From assembly GCA_016787645.1 (NCBI GenBank), contig JAEUUF010000013.1, positions 124,001 through 188,000 of the forward strand: a stretch of 64,000 nucleotides of DNA, read 5' to 3'. The translations under genes were made by a program, and so were the position numbers. Source of the DNA: Cyclobacteriaceae bacterium. GTDB lineage: Bacteria; Bacteroidota; Bacteroidia; Cytophagales; Cyclobacteriaceae. Each line of letters begins with the position of its first letter. Position 1 is the stretch's first letter. Below the pieces are notes generated by a model. It saw only the letters and a program-made list of their open reading frames with translations. It made no database searches and was not told the DNA's origin. This document shows, piece after piece, positions 8,331 through 16,496 of the stretch.

Positions 8331-9368
8331 ATGGCCATACTCCATAACCGGGTCAACAAACGCATCCTCAAACAGCGCATCCGCTCCAGCCACGATGACC
8401 GGCTGACACTTTCCTTTTATAAGTATCACACCCTGAAAGATCCCGCTGCATTCCGTGACAAGATGTTCGCTACCTGGGCTCCCCTTGGTGTCCTGGGCAG
8501 GATCTACGTTGCCCACGAGGGAATCAACGCGCAGCTTAGCGTTCCCAAGGAGAACGTTGAAGCATTCAAGAAATCCCTTGACGAAACAGGTTTCCTGAAA
8601 GGAGTTCGGCTGAACATTGCCATCGAAGACAACGGCAAGTCATTTTTTGTGCTGAACGTGAGGGTGAAAAGGAAAATCGTTGCTGACGGTTTGCGTGATG
8701 AGACTTTTGACGCCGCGGACTCCGGCACACACCTTAGCGCCACTGGCTTCAATGAATTAAGCAGCAAACCAGGAACCATTGTCGTCGACATGCGCAATCA
8801 CTATGAGAGCGAAGTCGGTCACTTCCGGGATGCCGTTTGTCCCGATGTAGATACTTTCAAAGAGGCCTTGCCCGTGGTGGAAGAACTTCTGAAAGAAAAG
8901 AAGGAGAACAATATCATCATGTATTGCACCGGAGGAATTCGTTGTGAAAAAGCCAGTGCATGGATGAAGCACCGTGGTTTCAAGAACGTATTCCAATTAG
9001 ATGGCGGCATTATCGAATATGCCCGCCAGGTTAAAGAACAAGGACTGGAAAACAAGTTCATCGGAAAGAACTTCGTGTTTGACGAGCGGTTGGGTGAACG
9101 CATCTCCCCCGAAATCATCAGTGTCTGTCATCAGTGCGGCAAACCCTGCGATACCCACACCAATTGCAAAAATGACGGCTGTCATCTCCTCTTCATCCAG
9201 TGCGAGGAATGTGCCGCGAAATATGATGGCTGCTGCTCTGAGGAATGTAAATCCGTAGTGGCCCTTCCGAAAGAACAGCAAAAGGAATTGCGCAAAGGCA
9301 AAGCACAGTTAAGGAAGATCTTCCGTAAAGGCCGGTCCGAAAAAATTCAATTCAAGGGCAACGCATGA
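8331..9368 (+). CDS. trhO: tRNA uridine(34) hydroxylase TrhO (rhodanese-related)
   Basis: A 345-residue protein of the YceA/TrhO family, which makes 5-hydroxyuridine at tRNA position 34 using oxygen. The order is an N-terminal acylphosphatase-like domain with RIYVAHEGINAQLS (residues 58-70), a rhodanese domain with active-site MYCTGGIRCEKA (Cys199), and the family's cysteine-rich C-terminal tail (HQCGKPC, CEECAAKY, CCSEEC). It lies in a run of same-strand genes, beginning one base after the upstream stop and overlapping mogA by four bases (ATGA). Confidence 0.9.
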   Translation: MAILHNRVNKRILKQRIRSSHDDRLTLSFYKYHTLKDPAAFRDKMFATWAPLGVLGRIYVAHEGINAQLSVPKENVEAFKKSLDETGFLKGVRLNIAIEDNGKSFFVLNVRVKRKIVADGLRDETFDAADSGTHLSATGFNELSSKPGTIVVDMRNHYESEVGHFRDAVCPDVDTFKEALPVVEELLKEKKENNIIMYCTGGIRCEKASAWMKHRGFKNVFQLDGGIIEYARQVKEQGLENKFIGKNFVFDERLGERISPEIISVCHQCGKPCDTHTNCKNDGCHLLFIQCEECAAKYDGCCSEECKSVVALPKEQQKELRKGKAQLRKIFRKGRSEKIQFKGNA

Positions 9369-9889
9369 TCCGAATCGGTATCATCAATGTCTCCGACCGA
9401 GCGAGCCGTGGGGAATACGAGGATCTCCCCGGTAAGGCCATAGAAGCAACCCTTCGTGAGTACCTTATCAGCCCCTGGGAAAAGGTGTACGCCGTGATCC
9501 CGGATGAGCAACCACTCATCGAGCGGACGCTCATTGACATGGCCGACAAGCAAGGATGCTGCCTGATTGTCACTTCGGGCGGTACTGGGCCAGCCGTACG
9601 GGATGTGACCCCCGAAGCCACGGAAAAGGTGTGCCAGAAGATGCTCCCTGGGTTTGGGGAGAGGATGCGGGCAGAAAGCCTTAAATACGTGCCTACGGCC
9701 ATACTTTCCCGTCAAACGGCCGGAATTCGAGGGAAAACCCTTATCGTAAACTTGCCTGGGAAGCCCAAATCCATACGCCAATGCCTGGATGCCATTTTTC
9801 CAGCAATACCTTATTGCTTAGATTTGCTGGGTGCGCCCTATTTGGAATGCAATCAATTAGTTATAAAAGCGTTCCGGCCCACCACATAA
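9365..9889 (+). CDS. mogA: Molybdopterin adenylyltransferase MogA
   Basis: A 174-residue MoaB/Mog-fold protein. SGGTG (71-75) and RDVTPEA (79-85), followed by a VNLPGKP loop near residue 129, are the nucleotide and molybdopterin binding segments of the family. It adenylates molybdopterin before metal insertion. The ATG overlaps the trhO stop (ATGA), fixing the start. No other molybdenum cofactor gene is in the window, so the rest of the pathway must lie elsewhere; MoaB-like annotation would be the alternative. Confidence 0.85.
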   Translation: MIRIGIINVSDRASRGEYEDLPGKAIEATLREYLISPWEKVYAVIPDEQPLIERTLIDMADKQGCCLIVTSGGTGPAVRDVTPEATEKVCQKMLPGFGERMRAESLKYVPTAILSRQTAGIRGKTLIVNLPGKPKSIRQCLDAIFPAIPYCLDLLGAPYLECNQLVIKAFRPTT

Positions 9890-9901
9890 TACACAAGCCA
9901 G

Positions 9902-10882
9902 ATGGCCAAGATTAAGTATTACTACGATACTGAAGCCTGTAAGTACGTCCGCGTCAAGACCAAGACATCTGATGTCATTTTGAACATACTTGGCGTTGTG
10001 TCGCTGACCATGGCGATGGCCGTTGGTTTGGTGCTGCTCTATAGCAACTACTTCGAGTCCCCCAAGGAACTCATGCTGAAGAACGAGGTGAAGGAATTGG
10101 AGTTCTACTACCAGGACCTCCGGCAAAAAGTGGACAACCTCGACAAGATCCTCGCCGACATGAGCTACCGCGATGACAATATCTATCGTGTAGTGCTGGG
10201 GTCAGAACCTATTGACAAATCCATCCGCGAGGCAGGCGTAGGCGGTACCGACCGTTATGCCGATATCCGCAATAAAGACATCAGCCACGAAGACCTGATT
10301 ATCCAACTCAACGAATCCGTAGATAAGCTCCGCCGTAAGGTATACATCGAATCCAAGTCACACGACGAGATCATACAGCTGGCTGAAAACAAAGAGAAAC
10401 TGTTCGCGGCCATTCCTGCCATCCAGCCTGTACCCAAAAAAGAGACTGTCGTCCTGGCCTCCGGGTATGGCATACGCATCCATCCCATTTACAAGGTGAG
10501 GAAGATGCATCACGGTATTGATTTCGCGGCACCGATCGGTACACCGATTTATGCAGCAGCTGATGGAACCGTGGATAATGTTGAAATCAGTTTTACGGGT
10601 TACGGCAAGAAGGTGGAAATCGACCATGGCTTCGGTTATCGCACCCGCTACGCTCATATGCACATGTTCGTCGTACGCAACGGCCAGCACGTCAAGCGCG
10701 GCGACCTTATCGGCTACGTGGGTGACACCGGTCTTTCCACCGCACCGCATTTGCACTATGAAGTATTTATCAACGGCGCTCAGGTGAATCCAATTCACTA
10801 TTTCTTCAACGACCTGAACCCGGCTGAATACGCCAAGATCATCGAGCTGGCTTCCATCGAGAACCAGAGTCTTGGCATGTAA
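9902..10882 (+). CDS. M23 family metallopeptidase, membrane anchored
   Basis: A 326-residue protein with a short cytoplasmic N-terminus, one transmembrane helix (about 24-47), a predicted coiled coil (about 55-170) and a C-terminal LytM/M23 domain. The zinc motifs are complete: HxxxD in HHGIDFAAP (His203, Asp207) and HxH in APHLHYEV (His283, His285). Proteins of this layout hydrolyse peptidoglycan cross-bridges or activate amidases during growth and division. It starts 12 bases after mogA; no division gene is adjacent. Confidence 0.88.
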   Translation: MAKIKYYYDTEACKYVRVKTKTSDVILNILGVVSLTMAMAVGLVLLYSNYFESPKELMLKNEVKELEFYYQDLRQKVDNLDKILADMSYRDDNIYRVVLGSEPIDKSIREAGVGGTDRYADIRNKDISHEDLIIQLNESVDKLRRKVYIESKSHDEIIQLAENKEKLFAAIPAIQPVPKKETVVLASGYGIRIHPIYKVRKMHHGIDFAAPIGTPIYAAADGTVDNVEISFTGYGKKVEIDHGFGYRTRYAHMHMFVVRNGQHVKRGDLIGYVGDTGLSTAPHLHYEVFINGAQVNPIHYFFNDLNPAEYAKIIELASIENQSLGM

Positions 10883-10944
10883 TTGCCTCCTCACCCGTCT
10901 TCCAAGTTTACGGCTGGAATGATACCTTAGCAGGGATATCTCCT

Positions 10945-11889
10945 ATGCGTACACCTTTCCTTGCTATTCTCTTCCTTCTACTGAACCTAACTGCCTACAG
11001 CCAAGGCTGCAGCGATGCCGGTTTCTGTACCATGGGCGCCATGAAGCCCGACCAGCCTTACAACAAGAGGGTTCAAGTCAAACTGAAAACCATCGAACTG
11101 AGTTTTTACCGTGGCACAACTACATTGACTCCCATTGTCTATGTCGCCAACCTCGATTTTAACTTCAGCCTGAACTCAAGAAACGCTTTCCAGATTAAGG
11201 TTCCGTATCAATGGGTTAACGGGCAGCTCGGCAATACTGCCACGATCGGAGATTTGTCTTTGTGCTATACGCGCAATATCTATTCTTCTGATCGGTTTGA
11301 TCTGAACGCCTCCGTGGGAACAAAACTTCCCACGAACAACTCCAATATTATGGCCGGCCCCAATCCGCTGCCCATGTACTATCAGACCAGCCTCGGCACT
11401 TACGACTTTATTGCAGGCATCTCGATGATCAGCAGGAAGTGGCTGTTTGCAACCGGTATCCAGATTCCTTTCAACCGCAATGGAAACCAGTTCGACTGGC
11501 ACCGGTGGATCAGCAGCGACCCGGCCGAACAAGCTTACGTACAGAAGTATCCCAACTCATCGGAACTTCAGCGTGGCATAGATGTCATGCTTCGTGTCGA
11601 ACGGAACTTCCGACTTTCAAGGTTCAATTTCTCCGCGGGACTACTTCCGATCTACCGAATTACCGCGGATGAGATCACCAACTTCCAGGGTGTCCGCACT
11701 TCAAAAGACGCCAAGGGTAATGTAGCGAAAGGGCTGGCCCTGTCATGGATCCTCACGGCTGGTTACAACTTCAACGCGCGCGCTGGCGTAAGGCTCCTGG
11801 TTGGACACAAGATTGTGCAGCGTGAATTCAGTCCCGACGGCCTTACCCGCGAATTAGTCACCTCCCTCAGCTACGCTTATCGGTTCTGA
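10945..11889 (+). CDS. Outer-membrane beta-barrel protein
   Basis: A 314-residue protein with a signal peptide (residues 1-20, cleavage after AYSQ), then alternating hydrophobic strands and a C-terminal aromatic (AYRF), features of an outer-membrane barrel. The segment IGDLSLCYTRNI and the later strand pattern resemble transporter/aromatic-degradation outer-membrane proteins, but the similarity is general. Three cysteines (in GCSDAGFC and DLSLCY) are unusual for a barrel. It overlaps the TPR-CHAT gene by one base, so the two are likely co-expressed. Confidence 0.65.
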   Translation: MRTPFLAILFLLLNLTAYSQGCSDAGFCTMGAMKPDQPYNKRVQVKLKTIELSFYRGTTTLTPIVYVANLDFNFSLNSRNAFQIKVPYQWVNGQLGNTATIGDLSLCYTRNIYSSDRFDLNASVGTKLPTNNSNIMAGPNPLPMYYQTSLGTYDFIAGISMISRKWLFATGIQIPFNRNGNQFDWHRWISSDPAEQAYVQKYPNSSELQRGIDVMLRVERNFRLSRFNFSAGLLPIYRITADEITNFQGVRTSKDAKGNVAKGLALSWILTAGYNFNARAGVRLLVGHKIVQREFSPDGLTRELVTSLSYAYRF

Positions 11890-14561
11890 TGAAAGGTCTT
11901 CGCATTATTTTCAGCATCCTGCTCCTGATCATCGCCTTACCAGGTATTGGCCAGGACTTCGGAAAAATTGATTCATTGGTCAACGATGGACAATATGAGT
12001 CTGCGCTTGTAATGATCGACCGGTTCCTACCTGGATCAACCACAGAATCAGATATACGCCTTACCAACCGGCGCGCTGAAGTCCTCATCCTCCAGGGAAA
12101 ACTCAACGAGGCTGAATTCATACTCACTGACCTCGCAAAAGGCGGCGCCCGGGAAAACCCCTTCCTTCTGGCAGAAACAAAAACAAACCTGGGCTTTCTG
12201 TATCTGAACAAAGCCCGCAATGACATGGCCCTCACCAGCCTGTTGGAAGCCCTGGAATTATACCAACAAGCCGGACAATCCAACTCCCTCGAAGCAGCCA
12301 GATGTCTGTCTACCCTCAGTTTCGTTTACCTGACAACCGGCAAGTATAACCAGGCAGAGGAGAATGGATTAATTGCATTGCAACTGCGCCAGCGGTTGAA
12401 GGGTGAAGCCAGTGAAGTGGTTGCCGCTTCTTATAATGACTTGGGCCTGGTGTATGCCCAGAGCAATCCTGAGAAAGCACTTGACTATTATGACATGGCC
12501 ATGGCCGTGTACCAAAAACTTCACGGCAATGATCATCGGAAGATAGCCATCGCAAGCAACAACCTGGGCGCCGCGTACCGCAACCTGAAACTCTACGGGG
12601 ATGCCATCACCAATTTTGAAACGGCTGAGGCGATCTGGAAACGAATATACCCGGAAGGCCATCCGAACCAGGCTTTCGCACTGGTTAACCTCGGGCTTAC
12701 CTATGACAACATGGGGAATCATACATCGGCGCTCGGATATTTCAACCGCGCACTGGAGATGTACCGGAAGTCCTATGGCGAGCGTCACTCCGACATCGCC
12801 TTTGTATTGAATCAGATGGGGTTGATCAAACAGGATGAGAAGAAGTATGCAGAAGCCCTGACGCTTTATCAGCAAGCCCTCATTGCAAACTCTCCCACCT
12901 TTTCTTCCACGGCCATTGAGAAAAATCCCAGCGTAACCCGGTATTACAATGCCAAGGGGATGCTCTACACCCTTCGACTAAAAGCCGAGGCCCTGGAAGC
13001 CCGCTACCTGGGCCAGACCCTCAAATTGACAGATCTCACGTTGGCGCTTTCCACCCTACAGTCGTGCGACACCCTGATCGACAATATCCGTTACAGCAGT
13101 GCCAATGAAAATGACAAACTGGAGATCGGCGCCAGCGCCAATGAAGTCTATGAAAACGGCGTGAGTATCGCTCAGTCCATCAGTGAAATGACCATCAACG
13201 GGGCAAAATACCGCGAGATGGCATTCTACTTCGCCGAAAAGAGCAAATCCGCAGTGCTCCAGGAATCCATTGCCGATGCGGAGGCCAAATCATTTGCGGG
13301 TATTCCCCCTGAAGTGCTGGAAACTGAAAATGAGTTGAAAGCCAGCATGGCGTTGTTCACACAAAAGCTGGCTCAGAAACCTTCACCAGAGGAAGAAGCG
13401 TCCCTCCGCGAGAAACTTTTTAAGGCGAACCAGGAATACCAGGCGCTGGTCAAGCGAATGGAGAAGGAATACCCCGACTATTTCAATCTTAAATTCAATC
13501 GTGCTGCACCCTCAACCACAGATGTTCAGAAACAACTTTCAACGGGTCAACTTGTCGTGAGTTATTTCGTGGCGGAAAAACGTTCCAGGTTGTATTCCTT
13601 CATTCTTACCCCCGATAAGTTCAGGGTGGTGAACTCCACCCTGCCGGGTGATTTCGATAAACAGATCAAAGGATTTACCAATGGAATCTATTTCATGGCC
13701 CCCGATGTTTTCCTCACCTCGGCAAAGTCATTGTCGCATTTATTGCTGCGGGGCGTCCCTGCGGCAAAGGAGATTATCTTTATTCCTTCCGGCCGGTTGA
13801 GCACGATCCCTTTCGAAGCATTGCTGAAGGGAAATATTCCAATGGAAGGCGGATTTGATCAGCTCCCCTACCTCGTGAAACAAGTGGGTGTGAGTTATGA
13901 ATTCTCGGCTGGTGTGTTGCTGCAAAAGACAACAATTCCATCCATTCCGACCAATGCCATTTTGCTCTGCGCCCCAATCGACTTTCCCGAAAAAGACAAC
14001 CTCGCCAATCTTCCAGGCACACAAAAGGAAGTGACGGATATTGCGTCGTTATTTGGCAGCGATGCACGGATTGCCCTGGGCCCTGATGCCAACGAAGGAC
14101 TGGTCAAGTCGGGCAACCTTGGCAACTACCGGTATCTTCATTTCGCCACGCATGGCATCGTAGACGAATCGGCGCCTGAACTGTCCCGCATCTTTCTTCA
14201 AACGTCCGACCGGGAAGACGGTAATGTCTTCTCCGGTGAGATTTTCAATATTAAACTGAACGCCAATCTATGTGTGCTGTCGGCCTGTCAAACCGGGCTG
14301 GGAAAGTATTCCAAAGGAGAAGGGGTGATTGGATTATCTCGCGCACTGGTGTATGCAGGCGCCAGGTCTATCATTGTCTCATACTGGAGCGTTGCGGATG
14401 ATTCAACTGCTGAATTGATGACCGAGTTCTACCGAATTCTACTTGCCAACCCCGGCCTGTCCGCAAGGGTGGCACTGCAACTGGCGAAGATCAATATGAT
14501 TCAAAAAAGAAGGTATTCAGCCCCCTATTTTTGGGCACCTTTTGTGTTGATTGGATCCTAA
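11889..14561 (+). CDS. Secreted TPR-CHAT protein (caspase-like peptidase domain)
   Basis: An 890-residue protein: signal peptide (1-21, ending GIGQ), a long tetratricopeptide region (about 25-340, with the NNLGAAYRNLKLYGDAITNFETA type pattern), a helical linker, and a C-terminal CHAT domain. The caspase-like dyad is intact: His755 in HFATHG and Cys800 in LSACQTG, followed by the usual SRALVYAGARSIIVSYWSV. CHAT enzymes are cysteine proteases and some act in defence, but exported TPR-CHAT proteins are common in Bacteroidota without a proven role. Its start overlaps the barrel gene by one base. Confidence 0.88.
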   Translation: MKGLRIIFSILLLIIALPGIGQDFGKIDSLVNDGQYESALVMIDRFLPGSTTESDIRLTNRRAEVLILQGKLNEAEFILTDLAKGGARENPFLLAETKTNLGFLYLNKARNDMALTSLLEALELYQQAGQSNSLEAARCLSTLSFVYLTTGKYNQAEENGLIALQLRQRLKGEASEVVAASYNDLGLVYAQSNPEKALDYYDMAMAVYQKLHGNDHRKIAIASNNLGAAYRNLKLYGDAITNFETAEAIWKRIYPEGHPNQAFALVNLGLTYDNMGNHTSALGYFNRALEMYRKSYGERHSDIAFVLNQMGLIKQDEKKYAEALTLYQQALIANSPTFSSTAIEKNPSVTRYYNAKGMLYTLRLKAEALEARYLGQTLKLTDLTLALSTLQSCDTLIDNIRYSSANENDKLEIGASANEVYENGVSIAQSISEMTINGAKYREMAFYFAEKSKSAVLQESIADAEAKSFAGIPPEVLETENELKASMALFTQKLAQKPSPEEEASLREKLFKANQEYQALVKRMEKEYPDYFNLKFNRAAPSTTDVQKQLSTGQLVVSYFVAEKRSRLYSFILTPDKFRVVNSTLPGDFDKQIKGFTNGIYFMAPDVFLTSAKSLSHLLLRGVPAAKEIIFIPSGRLSTIPFEALLKGNIPMEGGFDQLPYLVKQVGVSYEFSAGVLLQKTTIPSIPTNAILLCAPIDFPEKDNLANLPGTQKEVTDIASLFGSDARIALGPDANEGLVKSGNLGNYRYLHFATHGIVDESAPELSRIFLQTSDREDGNVFSGEIFNIKLNANLCVLSACQTGLGKYSKGEGVIGLSRALVYAGARSIIVSYWSVADDSTAELMTEFYRILLANPGLSARVALQLAKINMIQKRRYSAPYFWAPFVLIGS

Positions 14562-14562
14562 C

Positions 14563-14664
14563 AAAAAAGCCCTCGAAAAGGGCTCTGCGGATGTTGAATA
14601 TGATGGATTCTGAAACTCTCCTGGCCCCTACAGTAGAGGGTGGTTTTTGAGCCACTCCTACTGT
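14563..14664. other. Two hairpins in a 254-base intergenic gap
   Basis: Just after the CHAT stop, AGCCCT-CGAAA-AGGGCT (14568-14584) forms a hairpin whose A-run lies on its 5' side, so its T-run serves the minus strand. A longer imperfect hairpin follows (ACAGTAG and GGGTGG at 14630-14643 against CCACTC and CTACTGT at 14652-14664). No gene is evident between 14562 and 14815. The function of either structure is unknown; a small RNA or element remnant is possible. Confidence 0.4.
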
Positions 14665-14815
14665 CCGGGTCAGGTACACAGTTGAACGCTATGGCAAAAT
14701 AGACTTCACTGTGATTTCAGAGGACTTCAAAGTAGGCTGATCGCGTTCAATTTTCCTAAGAAAATCAAAAAACTTTGTTTTCGCGCAAAAAATGGCCTTT
14801 TTAGGGTCCTAATTG

Positions 14816-15481
14816 ATGATTGAGGATAACTACAAGCAGCGGGGATTGCGCGGAAAATTAGTCCGAAAACTACGCCAAAAAGGCATAGCGGATGAGCGGG
14901 TCCTGGAGGCCATCGGGAAGGTGCCCAGGCACGTGTTTTTCGACGATGCCCTGCTTAATCACGCCTACGAAGACAAGGCATTTCCCATCGGCGAAGGCCA
15001 GACTATTTCACAGCCTTATACCGTCGCTTTTCAGACCGAACTCCTCGGGGTAAAACCGGGTGATAAGGTGCTGGAAATCGGGACAGGTTCCGGCTACCAG
15101 GCATGTGTCCTCCTCGAACTGGGTGCCAAGGTTTATACCATCGAATTCAACCGGAAACTGTATGAGCGAACAAAGGATTTCCTTCCCGCATTGGGCTACC
15201 ATCCTTACTTCTTCTTTGGGGATGGTTCCAAAGGGGTTCCGCTCCGGGCACCCTATGATAAAATCATCGTCACCGCCGGCGCCCCGGTGGTGCCTGATTC
15301 ATTAGTGCAACAATTGGCGAACCATGGTGTGCTGGTCGTGCCGGTCGGAGGGCGTGATAAACAAACGATGGTGCGCATTACCAAAAACAACGGTCAACTT
15401 AAGAAAGAAGAATTCGATACGTTTGCCTTTGTTCCTCTCCTCGGGAAAGAGGGCTGGAATCCCAATGACCGAAAACCGTAA
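14816..15481 (+). CDS. pcm: Protein-L-isoaspartate O-methyltransferase
   Basis: A 221-residue SAM-dependent methyltransferase that repairs isoaspartyl residues. Recognisable elements are PRHVFFDDALLNHAYEDKAFPIGEGQT, split here as PRHVFF...YEDKAFPIGEGQTIS (substrate-binding region), the SAM motif VLEIGTGSGYQAC and VPVGGRDKQTM near the end. Length matches the family. The ATG at 14816 is preferred to a TTG one codon earlier. It is followed by a thioesterase gene with an overlap or an eight-base gap, depending on the latter's start. Confidence 0.92.
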   Translation: MIEDNYKQRGLRGKLVRKLRQKGIADERVLEAIGKVPRHVFFDDALLNHAYEDKAFPIGEGQTISQPYTVAFQTELLGVKPGDKVLEIGTGSGYQACVLLELGAKVYTIEFNRKLYERTKDFLPALGYHPYFFFGDGSKGVPLRAPYDKIIVTAGAPVVPDSLVQQLANHGVLVVPVGGRDKQTMVRITKNNGQLKKEEFDTFAFVPLLGKEGWNPNDRKP

Positions 15482-15488
15482 CGACCTC

Positions 15489-16010
15489 ATGAGAAAAAAG
15501 AAAACACCCAGCGAGTCATTTGTCAGCATGACTGAACTGGTTCTTCCCAACGATACCAATACCCTCAACAACCTGATGGGTGGCCGGCTGATGCATTGGA
15601 TGGATATTGTTTCTGCCATTTCCGGTCAGAAACATTGCAACAGTATTGTGGTCACGGCCTCGGTCGACAACATCTCTTTCCGCACCCCTATTTATCTGGG
15701 AAACGTGGTTACTTTGAAAGCACGCGCCACACGTGCCTTCAAATCATCCGTTGAAATCCGTATCGATGTGGAAGCTGAGAATATTCCGGAAGGCAAGAAA
15801 GTGGCCAGTCATTCTGCCTACTTTACCTTCGTTGCTGTAGACAAGGATGGTCACCCGGTAGAGATTCCAGAAGTGGTCCCTGAAACGGAAGAAGAAAAGG
15901 CATTGTATGACGGTGCCCTCCGCCGGCGGCAATTGCGCCTGATCCTCTCCGGACGCATGAAACCATCGGAAGCAAATGAGCTGAAATCACTATTCGATAC
16001 GAAGGGCTGA
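15489..16010 (+). CDS. Acyl-CoA thioesterase, hotdog fold
   Basis: A 173-residue protein from the ATG at 15489; an in-frame ATG at 15465 would overlap pcm by 17 bases and is the alternative. The hotdog thioesterase signature is present: NTLNNLMGGRLMHWMDIVSA, with Gly-Gly and the catalytic Asp, then SVDNISFRTPIYLGNVVTL. Family members hydrolyse acyl-CoA to free acid and CoA in the cytoplasm. The stop overlaps the next small gene (ATGA). Chain-length preference cannot be read from sequence. Confidence 0.85.
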   Translation: MRKKKTPSESFVSMTELVLPNDTNTLNNLMGGRLMHWMDIVSAISGQKHCNSIVVTASVDNISFRTPIYLGNVVTLKARATRAFKSSVEIRIDVEAENIPEGKKVASHSAYFTFVAVDKDGHPVEIPEVVPETEEEKALYDGALRRRQLRLILSGRMKPSEANELKSLFDTKG

Positions 16011-16390
16011 TGGACTACTCACTTTTCCAAACCACTTTCCCGGAAGAAGTTTACGCGGTTCCTTCACCCCTCACGGTGATCCTCGACAGGCCGTGGTCAG
16101 AGCAACCTGCGGAATGCCGTGAAGCGCTCACGAAATTACTGGCCGCCGTCCGGCAGTCTCCGGAATCCGTCCGCATGATTCACCAGGAAACTCTGGACTT
16201 GTCTGCGTGGGCGCAACCGCCCAGCCGGCTTGTGGCGTTTGTCAAGCCCCAAAAAGGTATCGCGCTCAACGAGAAGATTTCCACCCCTGCCACCGAAATG
16301 GTGGTCACTGAACCGCTTTCCGCGCTGCTGACGAATGAGGAGTCCAAGCGCAAGTTCTGGACAGCCTTCAGAACCCTCTTCACCTCCTGA
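16010..16390 (+). CDS. Hypothetical protein
   Basis: A 126-residue cytoplasmic protein with no signal peptide or cysteine. It begins MDYSLFQTTFPEEVYAVPSP and has mixed helix/strand character. I do not recognise the family. The start is fixed by an ATGA overlap with the thioesterase gene, arguing that it is genuinely translated. It is followed by the hppA promoter region. Confidence 0.55.
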   Translation: MDYSLFQTTFPEEVYAVPSPLTVILDRPWSEQPAECREALTKLLAAVRQSPESVRMIHQETLDLSAWAQPPSRLVAFVKPQKGIALNEKISTPATEMVVTEPLSALLTNEESKRKFWTAFRTLFTS

Positions 16391-16391
16391 A

Positions 16392-16419
16392 AAGCCCATT
16401 TTTGGGAATATTTGGGCTT
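16392..16419 (+). terminator. Weak hairpin after the small ORF
   Basis: AAGCCCA (16392-16398) pairs with TGGGCTT (16413-16419) across a 14-base loop immediately after the stop at 16390. Only a short pyrimidine tract follows. It could end transcription from pcm onward, but it overlaps the hppA promoter, so its role is uncertain. Confidence 0.35.
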
Positions 16420-16431
16420 GTTCTATATTTG
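16402..16431 (+). promoter_or_regulatory. hppA promoter, Bacteroidota type
   Basis: TTG at 16402-16404, then 19 bases, then TATATTTG at 16424-16431. This matches the known Bacteroidota housekeeping-sigma consensus (TTTG, 17-23 bases, TAnnTTTG) in both boxes. The hppA ATG is 65 bases downstream. Confidence 0.65.
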
Positions 16432-16496
16432 CGGGTCTTTTTTGATGCCCTGCATCCGGAAAGGCAAACTATCTTAAACCTCATCGACCTATTCTC

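Noticed and set aside
15324-15488. N-terminal extension of the thioesterase
   Set aside because: The stretch overlaps pcm in another frame and has no conserved sequence; later ATGs fit the family.
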